NCBI GenBank assembly: GCA_016718135.1
Contig: JADKEF010000003.1
Location: 372,001 to 436,000 of the forward strand
Source of the DNA: Acidobacteriota bacterium
GTDB taxonomy: Bacteria > Acidobacteriota > Blastocatellia > Pyrinomonadales > Pyrinomonadaceae
DNA length: 64,000 bases
Direction: 5' to 3'
Shown here: positions 1-9,707 of the stretch, piece by piece
How the letters are laid out: every line of letters begins with the position of its first letter
Position numbering within the stretch: position 1 is the stretch's first letter
Translations under genes and position numbers: made by a program
Notes under the pieces: generated by a model
Seen by the model: the letters and a program-made list of their open reading frames with translations, nothing else
The model's database searches: none
What the model was told of the DNA's origin: nothing

Positions 1-147
1 TATCCCGTAGATCTGCTTTGTCCAGTAGCCTTCGCTTGGCATCGCGTTGTGGATCTGCCAAACGCCAAAGGAGGCGATAGCGAGGGCCAAAACGGCGGTA
101 AGCCAGTCAAAATCGCGCAGATCGCGTTTTTCGGGAATAGCCACCAT
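1..147 (-). CDS. rodA: RodA/FtsW-family cell-wall polymerase, N-terminal fragment
   Basis: The window edge cuts this gene; the 49 N-terminal residues are visible, starting MVAIPEKRDLRDFDWLTAVL. A charged RD-FDW motif followed by a hydrophobic first transmembrane segment is typical of RodA. RodA is the membrane glycosyltransferase that polymerises lipid II in the elongasome together with PBP2. The ATG lies 2 bases after the PBP2 stop codon, so the two genes are translated as one unit. The identification rests on the N-terminus plus its place in the mre-mrdA operon. Confidence 0.8.
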   Translation of the reverse strand, partial: MVAIPEKRDLRDFDWLTAVLALAIASFGVWQIHNAMPSEGYWTKQIYGI

Positions 148-149
148 CG

Positions 150-2036
150 TTATTTTGCTGCGACCTCCTGGGGTGTATGTCCGGGGCGCTTCGCAAGATA
201 CGCATCGTACACGCCACGCACCGCCGGAGCAGCAAAGCTACCGCCGAAGCCGACGTTCTCGATCAGTGCGATGACCGCGATCTCAGGCTTGTACGCAGGT
301 GCAAAACTGACGAACCATGCGTGATCCTTCTTATCGCCAACATCCTTGCCCAAGGCCGCGACCTGAGCGGTTCCCGTCTTCCCCGCAATGTCAAAATCAG
401 GGATTCTGATCGATCCGGCAGTTCCGCCGCCATTGACAACGCCCCACATTCCTTTGATAACGACGTCCCACTGATCAGGTGTCGCCTCGATCAGCCTGGG
501 CTCAGGGTCTTTATAGCCGAATCCCGCACGTTGTGCAAAGTAGTCGCTTTGCCCCTCGCTCCCGACTGCCGCGATCGAGCGAAACTCCTTTAAGAAGTGT
601 GGTGTGACCATCTGCCCGCGCATACCTATCGCAGCCACGGCGTGGAGCATGGAGATAGGAGTGACCACAACTGTGTCCTGCCCGATACCTGAGTAAACGG
701 TCCGAATGTCGCTCCATTTACCTTCTCGTTTTATCACGCCGGCCATGTGCGATTTTGGCGTTTGAGGGACTTTTTCGTTTGGCAGGTCCACTCCCGAACG
801 CTTGTCAAAACCAAACGTCTCGACCATCTGGATGACGCCCTCGATCTTCATCTTGAGGGCAAGGCGGTAATAGTATCCATCGCACGATTTTGTGATCGCA
901 TAGCTCAGGGGCGGCGAGCCATGGCTACCCATGCAGCGTGTAAATTTGCTCCCAATAGTGATGCCGCCGCCGCAGACAAGATTCGACTTTTCGACAGTTA
1001 TCGCTCCCTGCTGTAGCCCCGCAAGAGACTCGGGTATCTTCCACGTCGAACCCGGCGGATAATGGCCTTGGATCGCACGGTTAAATAGCGGCCGCTTTTC
1101 GTCCTGCCAATACGCTGCGATCGCCCGCCGTCCATCCGGCGATGAACGCCCACTGATAAATATGTTTGGATCAAACGACGGTGCAGACGCCATGACGAGC
1201 ACCTCTCCGTTATTCGGATCGGTCGCAATGATAGTTCCCCGTTTTGTAGGCGTATCGGCAAGCCGCTTTTCGGCTTCGAGTTGCAGGTCGAGATCGATCG
1301 TCGTGATCAGATCTTGCCCCGACTGCGGTTGGACGACCTCGAGTTCGCTCTGTACACGCCCGCGGCTATCGACAAGCACCTTCCTATATCCTGGCCGACC
1401 GCGCAGATACTCGTCATAATACTGCTCGAGGCCGCCCTTGCCGATAATGTCTCCCGGACGAAACCCCTTCTCCTGATACGCGGGATCCTCAAGCTGTTTC
1501 GGGCTGATCTCGCCTACATAGCCGAGTACGTGGGCGAGCGTTGTACCGAGCGGATAATACCTCTGCGGCTGCAGTTCGACCCGCAACTCAGGGAATTCGA
1601 GAGCGTGTGCTTCAACCCAGGTAATGTCGCGCATATCAACATTTTCCTTGAGCACCATCGCCTCGAATTCGTTCTGCTGTTTGATGAGATTGAGCCGTTC
1701 TATGACAAATTGTCGCTCAAGTCCAAGCCCCCGTGAATAGTCATCGACCCGGTCGGCGACGTTGATCTTCTTAAGCGGCTCGTTTGATAGAACGACGTTA
1801 TAGGTAGGGCGTGAATCGACCAACAGTCGTCCATAGCGGTCGAATACGGCCCCACGCGGAGCGGGGATCGGGATGAACCGCACACGCTGGCTCTCGGCAC
1901 GATCGCTGTAATATTCGCCATTTACGATCTGAAGAAAATACAGTCGTACGCCGAGAAGGGCGAGCAGCACGAACGCCAAGACCTGTATCGTCGCGACTCG
2001 GGCTCCGAGGTTTTGTACTTGATCGCCGATCTTCAT
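150..2036 (-). CDS. mrdA: Penicillin-binding protein 2 (elongasome transpeptidase)
   Basis: The 628-residue class B penicillin-binding protein cross-links peptidoglycan during side-wall elongation. It has one N-terminal membrane anchor (about residues 16-36), a dimerisation domain (VRFIPIPAPRGAVFDRYGR), and a C-terminal transpeptidase domain. The three active-site motifs are all visible: STWK (the acylated serine, about residue 330), SCD as the SxN-type motif, and KTGTAQV near residue 555. Length fits PBP2 (about 600-650 residues). It follows mreD by 6 bases and precedes rodA by 2 bases, the standard mreBCD-mrdA-rodA order. Confidence 0.95.
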   Translation of the reverse strand: MKIGDQVQNLGARVATIQVLAFVLLALLGVRLYFLQIVNGEYYSDRAESQRVRFIPIPAPRGAVFDRYGRLLVDSRPTYNVVLSNEPLKKINVADRVDDYSRGLGLERQFVIERLNLIKQQNEFEAMVLKENVDMRDITWVEAHALEFPELRVELQPQRYYPLGTTLAHVLGYVGEISPKQLEDPAYQEKGFRPGDIIGKGGLEQYYDEYLRGRPGYRKVLVDSRGRVQSELEVVQPQSGQDLITTIDLDLQLEAEKRLADTPTKRGTIIATDPNNGEVLVMASAPSFDPNIFISGRSSPDGRRAIAAYWQDEKRPLFNRAIQGHYPPGSTWKIPESLAGLQQGAITVEKSNLVCGGGITIGSKFTRCMGSHGSPPLSYAITKSCDGYYYRLALKMKIEGVIQMVETFGFDKRSGVDLPNEKVPQTPKSHMAGVIKREGKWSDIRTVYSGIGQDTVVVTPISMLHAVAAIGMRGQMVTPHFLKEFRSIAAVGSEGQSDYFAQRAGFGYKDPEPRLIEATPDQWDVVIKGMWGVVNGGGTAGSIRIPDFDIAGKTGTAQVAALGKDVGDKKDHAWFVSFAPAYKPEIAVIALIENVGFGGSFAAPAVRGVYDAYLAKRPGHTPQEVAAK

Positions 2037-2042
2037 CAGATT

Positions 2043-2588
2043 TTATTTATTGAGCCGTATCGGGTTACGCCGTCGCGTCTGTCGTCGCGGGGCAAACATC
2101 TCGCGCTTGCGCCGAGGTCCTTTTTCTGTTGGAACACTTTGAAGCATCAGATAGACCAATGTACCGACAATGGTCGTCCCGATCAGCGAATACGCCGCCG
2201 TCGTCAACAGGTCTCCGGCGGGCGGCTGTCCGAAAAGACGATGCAATCCAAAATAAACGAGGTCATCCAATAAGCACGCGCCTGCTATGACGGGAATTCT
2301 GAGCAGAACGTTGTCCAGGTAAACGCGCCGTGCAAGCTCGGAAACCACATACGCTATAAGGGTTTTCGAGAATCCATTGGCACCAAGCAAACCTCCGCTG
2401 AGAGCATCTACTGCAACACCTGAGATCGTTCCAAAGAGCAATGCACGGATCGTATTTCGTTGGAGAGCTGCATACACCACGATTATCAATGGCAGGTCGA
2501 TATACGCCAGAGGTTCTGCGACATTCCGCAACGTCCACTGGAGCAGGATTGCGGTGATCAATGCGAGTGTTAGCTTTACGCCTTCCAT
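2043..2588 (-). CDS. mreD: Rod-shape-determining protein MreD
   Basis: This is a 181-residue hydrophobic protein with five or six predicted membrane segments, for example ALITAILLQWTLRNVAEPLA and TIVGTLVYLMLQSVP. MreD is a membrane component of the elongasome that works with MreC. The sequence is weakly conserved across the family, so the call leans on the membrane topology, the length and the position directly after mreC (adjacent, no gap) and before mrdA. The arginine-rich C-terminal tail is cytoplasmic by the positive-inside rule. Confidence 0.85.
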   Translation of the reverse strand: MEGVKLTLALITAILLQWTLRNVAEPLAYIDLPLIIVVYAALQRNTIRALLFGTISGVAVDALSGGLLGANGFSKTLIAYVVSELARRVYLDNVLLRIPVIAGACLLDDLVYFGLHRLFGQPPAGDLLTTAAYSLIGTTIVGTLVYLMLQSVPTEKGPRRKREMFAPRRQTRRRNPIRLNK

Positions 2589-3491
2589 TTACTTCTTGGA
2601 TGCCTCACGTGTAGCATTTGGCAATTTTTGATCAAACGCAACTTTCTCAGGTGGCTCGTACAGTAGGATCGCAACTTCCTGCATTGAGTTAAGCCGCGAT
2701 GCCGGACGAATTTGAATAACATGCGGCGTGGTCGCTGAGCCTGAGATCACGTTTACAATATCGCCAACCTTCAAACCTGCAGGGTAGATCCCATCCTGAC
2801 CGCTCGTAAAAACCGGCTGCCCGATCTGCACGTCGATGATGCCGGGCACATACCGCATTTCGAGCAGATCGCTCTTCCCGGTGCCGCCGACAACGCCTAG
2901 AGCGTTCGATTCCCCGATCTGTCCAATTACGCCGCCGACACCCGACTTGTTGCGAGTCACAAGATCGACCTGACAGGTCAGCGGGCCTGTCGCGGTCACG
3001 CGCCCGATCAACCCTCCGTCATCGACCACGGGCATATTGATCATGACTCCATCGAGACTGCCGCGGTTAAGGATCGACGAGTCGAACCAGATAGACGGGT
3101 CACGCCCGATTATACGGGCCGTAAGAACCTTATATTTGCTTTGCTCCTTAAGGTCGAGCATCGACTTGAGCCGAGTATTCTCCGAGGCAAGGTCTTGCTT
3201 CTGCTTGAGTTCGACCTCTAATTCCTGAACGCGCTGCTTTAACAGATCGTTATCGCTCTGAGCACTGCGAAGGCTTGATATCGATTCGAAATAGTTAGCG
3301 ATGCCGCCCGTGACGCTTGTGACGGGCGATTGGATAAAGTCAGCTGCCGTCTGTGTCCACGCACGGATGATACGTTGGCCCGTCGTGATCTCACGAGCCT
3401 CAAACGCCATTAGCACAAAATTAGCCAAAAGTAGTGCGATCATTAGCCACGGGGCCAACCGCCATACTTCCGTTTGACTACGCTCAACCAT
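2589..3491 (-). CDS. mreC: Rod-shape-determining protein MreC
   Basis: MreC is a bitopic periplasmic scaffold of the elongasome. It has one transmembrane segment near the N-terminus (LAPWLMIALLLANFVLMAF), a coiled coil (about residues 75-110, rich in L, K, Q and E), then the two-barrel MreC domain with ARIIGRDPSIWFDSSILNRG and a DGGLIGRV motif. I place the start at the ATG at 3491, giving 300 residues (MVERSQTEVW). The reading frame stays open 21 codons further upstream, but that stretch is a short-period repeat and would encode a Thr/His/Pro-rich string unlike the family. Confidence 0.92.
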   Translation of the reverse strand: MVERSQTEVWRLAPWLMIALLLANFVLMAFEAREITTGQRIIRAWTQTAADFIQSPVTSVTGGIANYFESISSLRSAQSDNDLLKQRVQELEVELKQKQDLASENTRLKSMLDLKEQSKYKVLTARIIGRDPSIWFDSSILNRGSLDGVMINMPVVDDGGLIGRVTATGPLTCQVDLVTRNKSGVGGVIGQIGESNALGVVGGTGKSDLLEMRYVPGIIDVQIGQPVFTSGQDGIYPAGLKVGDIVNVISGSATTPHVIQIRPASRLNSMQEVAILLYEPPEKVAFDQKLPNATREASKK

Positions 3492-3499
3492 CTTTTTAG

Positions 3500-3570
3500 T
3501 GGTGAACGGTGAATGATGAGTGGTGAGTGGAAGATCTAACTCACCACTCTCCACTCACAACTCACCACTA
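3500..3570. repeat. Short-period inverted and direct repeat between mreB and mreC
   Basis: This gap is built from variants of GTGGTGAGTGG and its complement. The arms AGTGGTGAGT (3519-3528) and ACTCACCACT (3539-3548) match perfectly around a 10-base spacer, and a further CCACTCACAACTCACCACT copy follows at 3551-3569. It could fold in the mreBC transcript and separate mreB from mreC. The composition is unlike the flanking genes, so it looks like an inserted repetitive element rather than a degraded gene. Confidence 0.6.
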
Positions 3571-3572
3571 GA

Positions 3573-4618
3573 TTAACTGCCTGTCATTAATGAATTATCC
3601 CACTTAACGCGCTTCAGAAGTTCGAAATCCGAAAGCATTTTGCCCGTTCCGAGTACAACGGATGAGAGCGGATCATCGGCAATCACGACCGGCAGTCCGG
3701 TCTCGATCATAAGGCGTTTGTCGAAATTTTTGAGAAGGGCGCCGCCGCCGGTGAGAACGATGCCGCGTTCGACGATGTCGGCGGACAGCTCAGGCGGTGT
3801 GCGTTCAAGAGCAACCCGAACAGCATTTATGATCGTTGCGATCGAATCAGAGAGAGCCTCGCGGATCTCTTCGTCAGTCATCGTAATGGTCTTGGGAATG
3901 CCCTCGATCAGATTTCTTCCGCGGACGTCCATGGAGAGAGGTTCATCTAGCGGGAAGGCGCTGCCAAGGCGATCTTGATCGCTTCGGCCGTACGCTCGCC
4001 GATGAGGAGGTTGTATTTACGTTTGATGTACTGCGTGATCGCCTCGTCCATCTCGTTACCCGCAACGCGTACGGCACGCGAGTAAACGATGCCTGAGAGC
4101 GATATGACCGCAATATCAGTAGTTCCACCGCCGATATCGACGACCATGTTGCCGTGCGGCTCGGTGATCGGAAGTCCGGCACCGATAGCTGCTGCCATCG
4201 CCTCCTCGACGAGGTAAACTTCAGAAGCTTTTGCACGATAGGCCGAATCCTCGACGGCGCGCCGTTCGACCTGTGTGATCTCCGACGGGATGCCGATAAC
4301 GACCCGGGGGCGTACCCACGACTTTCCATTGTGGGCCTTGCGAATAAAATGCTGAAGCATCTTTTCCGTGACCTCGAAATTGGCGATAACACCATCTTTC
4401 ATCGGACGGATCGCTACGATGTTGCCCGGCGTACGGCCAAGCATTTCTTTCGCGTCGCGGCCGACGGCCTCGACTTGGTTTGTAACTTTGTTAATTGCGA
4501 CGATCGACGGTTCCGAGACAACGATCCCGCGTCCTTTCGCATAAACAAGCGTATTAGCCGTGCCCAGATCTATCGCAAGATCGCTCGAAAATAAACTAAA
4601 TAAAGACTTAAATGCCAT
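3573..4618 (-). CDS. mreB: MreB actin-like cell-shape protein, with an apparent frameshift
   Basis: MreB is the bacterial actin homologue that organises side-wall synthesis. The first 220 residues carry the nucleotide-binding signatures DLGTANTLVY, the LVEEAMAAAIGAG motif and VVDIGGGTTDIAV. Translation then runs into a stop after IALAAPSR. The other frame carries the rest of the family from SAFPLDEPLSMDVRGRN onward, including LTGGGALLKNFD. Restoring one G at about 3963-3966 (TTGGCAGC to TTGGGCAGC) joins the halves into a 348-residue protein, the normal MreB length. A weak ribosome site (AGAAGAG) precedes the ATG. MreB is normally needed by rods and all other operon genes are intact, so an error in a short G run is more likely than true loss. 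Confidence 0.9.
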
Positions 4619-4682
4619 TCTGAGTAACTCTTCTAGGTAAAATATTGCAAATAGAGTTCCTGTTTAACGGAGTGGTTTTGTG

Positions 4683-4707
4683 GACTCCAAATCATTAAAT
4701 TGGAGTC
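4683..4707. promoter_or_regulatory. Inverted repeat in the mreB leader region
   Basis: GACTCCAA (4683-4690) and TTGGAGTC (4700-4707) form perfect 8-base arms about 65-90 bases upstream of the mreB start. This could be an operator or a leader hairpin. No regulator binding this sequence is identifiable. The rest of the 320-base gap (4619-4938) contains an AT-rich promoter-like stretch and the terminator of the convergently placed upstream transcription unit. Confidence 0.35.
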
Positions 4708-4849
4708 ATTTAGGAGGCCACCGTCGCCCAAAACATCTAACCTAATAGCATACACCTTTTTATTCGGATTTTTCTAACGGAATTTCAGCAATTTCCTCGG
4801 AAATTTCGAAAACATCGCCCTTGTTCGACGAACTGGATGGTGAATGGAA

Positions 4850-4875
4850 AAAGGCGGCCTTTGCAGGCCGCCTTT
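4850..4875 (-). terminator. Rho-independent terminator after the secreted modular gene
   Basis: Perfect 11-base arms AAAGGCGGCCT and AGGCCGCCTTT surround a 4-base loop. Read on the minus strand the stem is followed by a T tract (TTTTTCC). It lies about 65 bases beyond the stop at 4939 and insulates mreB. Confidence 0.85.
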
Positions 4876-4938
4876 GGTTTAGGGTTGGTGGTCGATGGAC
4901 ATTTGTTGGCCATCGACCTTTGGTTGTTGTTTAGACCG

Positions 4939-7900
4939 CTATTCCTGGCCCTGGAAGTCGACGTCCGTGAGGGTGTCGATGACCTGGATGATGCGTGGGG
5001 CGAAGCGGTAGCGGCGGCTTTCGACGCTCATTACGATGCTCGAGCCGGCCTCGATGCCATCGAACGAGTAGTAGCCGAAGCTGCTTGTCGTTGCTGTTCT
5101 TACCACTCCCTGGCTGTCGACCATGCTCACGGTCGCGTTCCTGAGTCCGCGTCCGTCAGGTGTCAACACTCGGCCTGAGATCTCAACTCCGGCTGCAGTT
5201 GCAGGCAGAAGCTCGAGTCCCCATCCGCCCTGTACGCCGCCGTTGATGACCTGAGGGGCATTGCCTCCGTTGTCATCGCGGATGTACAGGCTCCACCTCC
5301 GTTGGCATCCAGCTGTCCGAAGGTGCCGAACAGCGTCTGTGCGATCGTGCCGCCCACCGTGCTGCCCGGTTGGACATACGGTCCTGCCGGTGCAGGTGCC
5401 GGGAAGTCATTGATCGTCGTCTGCCAGTTCGTCGGTTCGAACTTTCCTCTCGTCAGGGCTGTACTGTCTGGCAGTACCTGTCCGGCGAGGTCTGTGAACG
5501 TCAGCGTTACGTGGCCGTTCTGGGTGATCGCTACCGGGCCGCCTGCATCGCCCATCAGGATGTACTTGCGTCCCTGCGGATTGACAAGCAGTACCTTCAG
5601 GTTATCAGGTGCCGAGTGGTAGAAGTCATACAGTGTGACTCGTACACGGTGAACATTCAGCGGTGGCCCTGCCACCGTGATGTTCGACGGATACGGTGCC
5701 GCCTGGATACCCTGGAACGTGTCGATCGGTGTCGTGTTACGGAACTGGTTAGCAGTATCGTTCACGATCACATTCGTTGTTCCCTGGGCTCCGACGCCTC
5801 CGCCTGTCACAGCAGTCAGCGTGAACTGTCTCGTCTCATCGATCTCGTACAGTGTGTCAGGGCAATTCGTGACGTTGAAGGTCTTCGACGTCTCGCCGGC
5901 TGCAAAGGTCAGCACTACCGGAGCCGCTGCGATGTCGGCATTACCCGTACATGTCGCTGCCACGTTTGCTGTTCCCGTAGCTCCCGGGCCTGCCGTGACC
6001 GTTGTCACTCCCGTCGTCACACCCGTTCTCGTTACCGTCACCACCGTCTGCTGCGGTACATCACCAACAGTCGATTCATCATTGATGTACGAGGCGGCTG
6101 AGAACTGTACCAGATTCGTTGGCGTCGGCGTAGGTGTTGCCGTTGGCGTATTCGTCGGCGTCGCCGTCGGGGTCGCCGTTGGGGTCGGTGTAGAACCACC
6201 GGCACAACCTGTTCCGGTCATCACCAATGAGAAGCGGTTCAGTGTTCCGGTATCAAGGCCGGCGTTATCGCTGACATTGAGTGTCCAGACACCGTTAGCA
6301 TTCGTACCGTCGAGCAATGAGAGAGCACCGGTCGTCTCAGGCGAGAAGTTGCCGCTCTGGAACTGGCCCGTAGCACTCGTCAGTGTCGAGATGTTCGGGA
6401 AGCCGCCCTCGTCATCGAGTGTCGAGAGGCAGATGTTCTCACGCGTTCCACCGCGGCGTGCCTGGAAGGTCGCCGAGGTCGTTCCGTTCGGAGCGGTCAG
6501 CTTGAATGTCAGGTCGCCGATGAACGTGTGGGTCACGGCCGCATTGGTGTTGCCAACCGTTGCATCACATGCTCCGGCGGCTCCTGTGTCAAAGCGGAAG
6601 TTGAGATCCGTGAGTGTTCCTACGCCACTTACGTTAAGCGGAATATTAACACCGGCCGGAATATTGTCCGGGATCGTTACTGCCGGGCCTGTATAGCTTG
6701 TCGTACAGACTCCGCCCGCCGGTGTCGGCGTTGCAGTCGGGGTCGGCGTCAGCGTCGGCGTCGCCGTCGGCGACGGTGTGACTCCGCCCGCTAATCCAAC
6801 CACGTCAAACGGGAAGTCCTGCGGTACATCAGGTGCAGTCGCCGGCTGTCCGCCATCGACCACGTCTACCCAGACGCCTGTGCTTACTGTCTGCTGGCGT
6901 GCATTGTCGCCAGGGGCTCCGCGTGAGCCTTGGATCGTCTTCGACGGTGCGAAGTGGGCCGTCGTAGTGTTATTTACCGTCGATGCCCAGTCTAACCAGT
7001 ACGTACCAGGTCCAAGCACTGTGTTGACAGTGACCGTGTTGCGCCAGATCTTACGGGTCGTTCCCGGAGCGGTCGCTGGTGGAACCACTGTGTTAAAGAT
7101 GCGGAAGAACGTCGTATCGACCGATGATGCAAGACGGTTGGTCGTCGTATTACCGAATACCACTGCCGCACCTACATCTCCCGGACGTCCGTTCCAGATC
7201 TGCAACGTCGTTCCCGTGAACGGTGACGGCGATACCGCTCCGCCCGTCAGGTATGCGTAGAACGCTACCGACTGGATCGTACATGTCTGCGTGATCGTAA
7301 AGTTATCGGCCAAACGGAACGAGCCTTGCGTTACTGCCGACCCCGCACTCGTGTTCGCCTCGGTCAAATTACCCGTATCATTCTGAGCTTCGCTCCAGAA
7401 GAATCCTGCCGGTGCGGCTACGCCACTCTTCGACAATCCCTGCGGATTAAGTCCGCCGTTCGAGAAAGTACAGGCACCAGGTGCCGGCGTCGCCGTCGGT
7501 GTCGCCGTCGGTGTGTTCGTCGGCGTTGCCGTAGGAACTACCGTCGGAGTTGCCGTCGGTGTGTTCGTCGGTGTTGCCGTAGGAACTACTGTCGGCGTTG
7601 CCGTCGGCGTATTCGTCGGTGTAGCAGTTGGCGTGTTCGTCGGCGTTGCCGTCGGAGTGTTCGTCGGGGTTGCCGTCGGTGTGTTCGTCGGCGTTGCCGT
7701 CGGAACTACCGTCGGGGTTGCCGTCGGCGTGTTCGTTGGGGTGTTCGTCGGCGTATTGGTCGGCGTATTCGTCGGCGTCGGCGTCGCTCCACACGCGTAG
7801 GAGACTGTATCGATACCTATGTAGTTCGAGTTATTACCAGTAGGTCCGCCATCCTCAACAAAGTAGCGGAAAGCAAGTCGTCCCTGCACTTCGGCTGGGG

Positions 7901-8462
7901 CTCCAGTGATCGTCACGGTAAATTCGGTCCAGACATCCGGATGGGTGCCCGAGTATGTCGGGTCAGTGTCCAGCAACAGGGTGGTGAACACGCCAACTGA
8001 CGTTTCTGATGTACCAACATCCACGCTGGCACCGCTGGTGCTCATTCGAACCTGGACGCGATCCGGATAGATATTCCCCGTAGGGCTTCTGCTCCAAAAC
8101 TTGAAAGTGTCCCCATTCTTGAGAGCCTGTTCGGGCAGGATCAACCAGTTGCTGATCGTACCGGCACCTGTCGTGCTATTAAAATTCGCACCGACAAACG
8201 AGTTGGCAGCCCCGGCCTGAGCCGGAAACACCGTTCCGGTTGGCAGGAACCATGTCGTCGTACCTACTGGATTACTTCGGTTGTTAATGATCCAGGTCGG
8301 TGGTGGCGAAGTGTCAAAATTCTCTGTGTATGCAGTACAAACCGAAGGGGAGTCACCCGACTCCGTCGTCTGTGCATTAGTATCAAAAAAGCCTGGGAAA
8401 CTGGCAATTGCGAATGTCGCAAGCAGTCCCAGGACCAAGGTTAAGGAGTATTTTGCCTTCAT
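4939..8462 (-). CDS. Large secreted modular protein, frameshifted near its C-terminus
   Basis: This is a surface or exported protein of about 1,175 residues. From the ATG at 8462 it has a signal peptide (MKAKYSLTLVLGLLATFAIA), a jelly-roll-like N-terminal domain, a long Thr-Pro linker, a second beta-rich domain, a proprotein-convertase P-like domain (HTFIGDLTFKLTAPNG, NGVWTLNVSDNAG), a Calx-beta-like domain (VTVTRTGVTTG, ETSKTFNVTNC) and another P-like domain. Frame is lost at about 5284-5298: after DANGGGA the frame reads nonsense and stops at 5163, while another frame continues SLYIRDDNGGN and ends in the carboxypeptidase-regulatory tail GRVLTPDGRGLRNATVS that two neighbours share. One missing base, or a 7-base deletion between copies of GGAGCCT, explains it. 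ATGs at 8495 and 8516 are alternative starts. Function unknown. Confidence 0.75.
6121..6192. repeat. Thr-Pro linker repeat, C-terminal tract of the 4.9-8.5 kb gene
   Basis: A short tract of the 6- and 12-base unit that encodes ATPT/NTPT on the minus strand. It joins the P-like domain to the Calx-beta-like domain. A related tract at 6721-6777 joins the preceding pair of domains. Confidence 0.7.
7484..7787. repeat. Thr-Pro linker tandem repeat, 300 bases
   Basis: About 25 tandem copies of a 12-base unit encode TPTNTPTATPT and VVPTATPT on the minus strand. It is the longest of the linker tracts in the window. Synonymous sites differ between units (GCCGTC, GCGGTC, GCAGTT), so the tract is old enough to have diverged yet the amino-acid pattern is kept. 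Such DNA is prone to slippage and to collapse in assembly. Confidence 0.85.
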
Positions 8463-8711
8463 ACTCGATCTGGACGACGTTCTTTTATTCGGCATAAGTT
8501 TATCGGATCCTCGCATTGATTTTACTCTGACCTGAAAGCCGCAGTGACCAACCCTAGTTATTTCGGGTGATCGCGCTCAAAAAAGATAGCTTTCAAGGTA
8601 CTTTTGGTGATGAACGTTCTGACTATATGCGCTTTTTTCGCGATTGTCAAAACAATTTGTAGCGCTAAATGGTTTTGTGGGCAACGAGATGCGAACGGCC
8701 TAGCCGCCTAG

Positions 8712-9707
8712 CTACTGAAAGAATCTGACAAAATGCTCAGTTCCATTATGGGTGACAATAAGTAGGCGCTGGTCGAGAATGTGAAGGAAGAGCATTGAAA
8801 ACAGGAGCACCGCCCACACATAGGCTGAGAATGGCCAAGAACGATCTAACGGCCCCGAGGAACGTCCCGTCTCCGTCATCTTAAGTAGCCGTCGCACCCG
8901 CTCCGCAATGTCAACTTCCCGATGAGATACGATATACGCCCCGGCGGGAAGCAGGGGCTTTGGAGAAGCTGGCACGATCCGTGTGATCTTGACGAGAGCT
9001 GACGCCAGATCTAAAGCAACGCGCCCGCTCGTGGTGGCTGCGAATTCGTCGGCGAGTGCCTCGGCATTTTGAACCCATGCCTTATCGAGTCCCCGAGCGA
9101 TCGGAAGGAATAGCAGATCACGGCAAAATGCGAGAACCGTCGTCTTGAGATTGTCCCGACCCACCAAATGTCCATACTCGTGGGCTATCGCCGCTCGAAA
9201 TTCACTCTCTCCGAGTGATGTGAGAACCTTCTCCGCGACGAATATCCGGGGTTTCCAAATTCCAACAACCGCCAGCACTGGAAACTCGTGTTCAATTTGA
9301 TAGATGGGCACATCTATCCCGGTAATCTCGACCTTAGATGAACTGCGAAACCACTCGCGCATTAAGCGACGTGTTGCGAGGCCGGAACGGATAACACGAC
9401 AAATTGCGATCAGGATGCTGACCAGAGATACGATACCTAGTAGTGCGAGTTCATTGCTGACGATCTCGCCAGAATTTTCACGTTCATGGAGAAGATAGCC
9501 CGGGACAATGAACGCGAAGACGGCAATGGATGCCACGACTATCGGGAGAACCCGTAGGCCAAAGATCAGGCGGGCTCGTGTGCCCAGCGTGGCACCTTCG
9601 AACAAGCCTGACATCGCTCGCCATGCGAGGGATGCGACCACTGAGACCGTCAGATTGATGATCAAAAAAGAAGCTAAGGCTACCGAAATACCGAGCAGGT
9701 AGTACAT
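8712..9707 (-). CDS. M56-family (BlaR1/MecR1-like) membrane metallopeptidase
   Basis: The 331-residue membrane protein has hydrophobic segments at about residues 5-30, 45-70 and 85-105 and another near 290-310. The zinc motif HEYGH lies in AIAHEYGHLVGRDN, typical of M56 peptidases. In this family the peptidase senses an envelope signal and inactivates a BlaI-type repressor. The start codon overlaps the stop of the BlaI gene (ATGA at 9706-9709), so the two are co-translated. It lacks a C-terminal penicillin-binding sensor domain, so the signal is unknown. No beta-lactamase gene is adjacent. Confidence 0.85.
   Translation of the reverse strand: MYYLLGISVALASFLIINLTVSVVASLAWRAMSGLFEGATLGTRARLIFGLRVLPIVVASIAVFAFIVPGYLLHERENSGEIVSNELALLGIVSLVSILIAICRVIRSGLATRRLMREWFRSSSKVEITGIDVPIYQIEHEFPVLAVVGIWKPRIFVAEKVLTSLGESEFRAAIAHEYGHLVGRDNLKTTVLAFCRDLLFLPIARGLDKAWVQNAEALADEFAATTSGRVALDLASALVKITRIVPASPKPLLPAGAYIVSHREVDIAERVRRLLKMTETGRSSGPLDRSWPFSAYVWAVLLFSMLFLHILDQRLLIVTHNGTEHFVRFFQ

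Noticed and set aside
7484..7787. CRISPR-like array
   Set aside because: Units are contiguous, 12 bases long and in frame within a coding sequence; no spacers and no cas genes.
7513..7800. Plus-strand frame encoding a long Val-Gly repeat
   Set aside because: It is the antisense of the Thr-Pro linker; the unit of 12 bases opens several frames. Similar antisense frames at 10891, 15236 and 46886 are rejected for the same reason.
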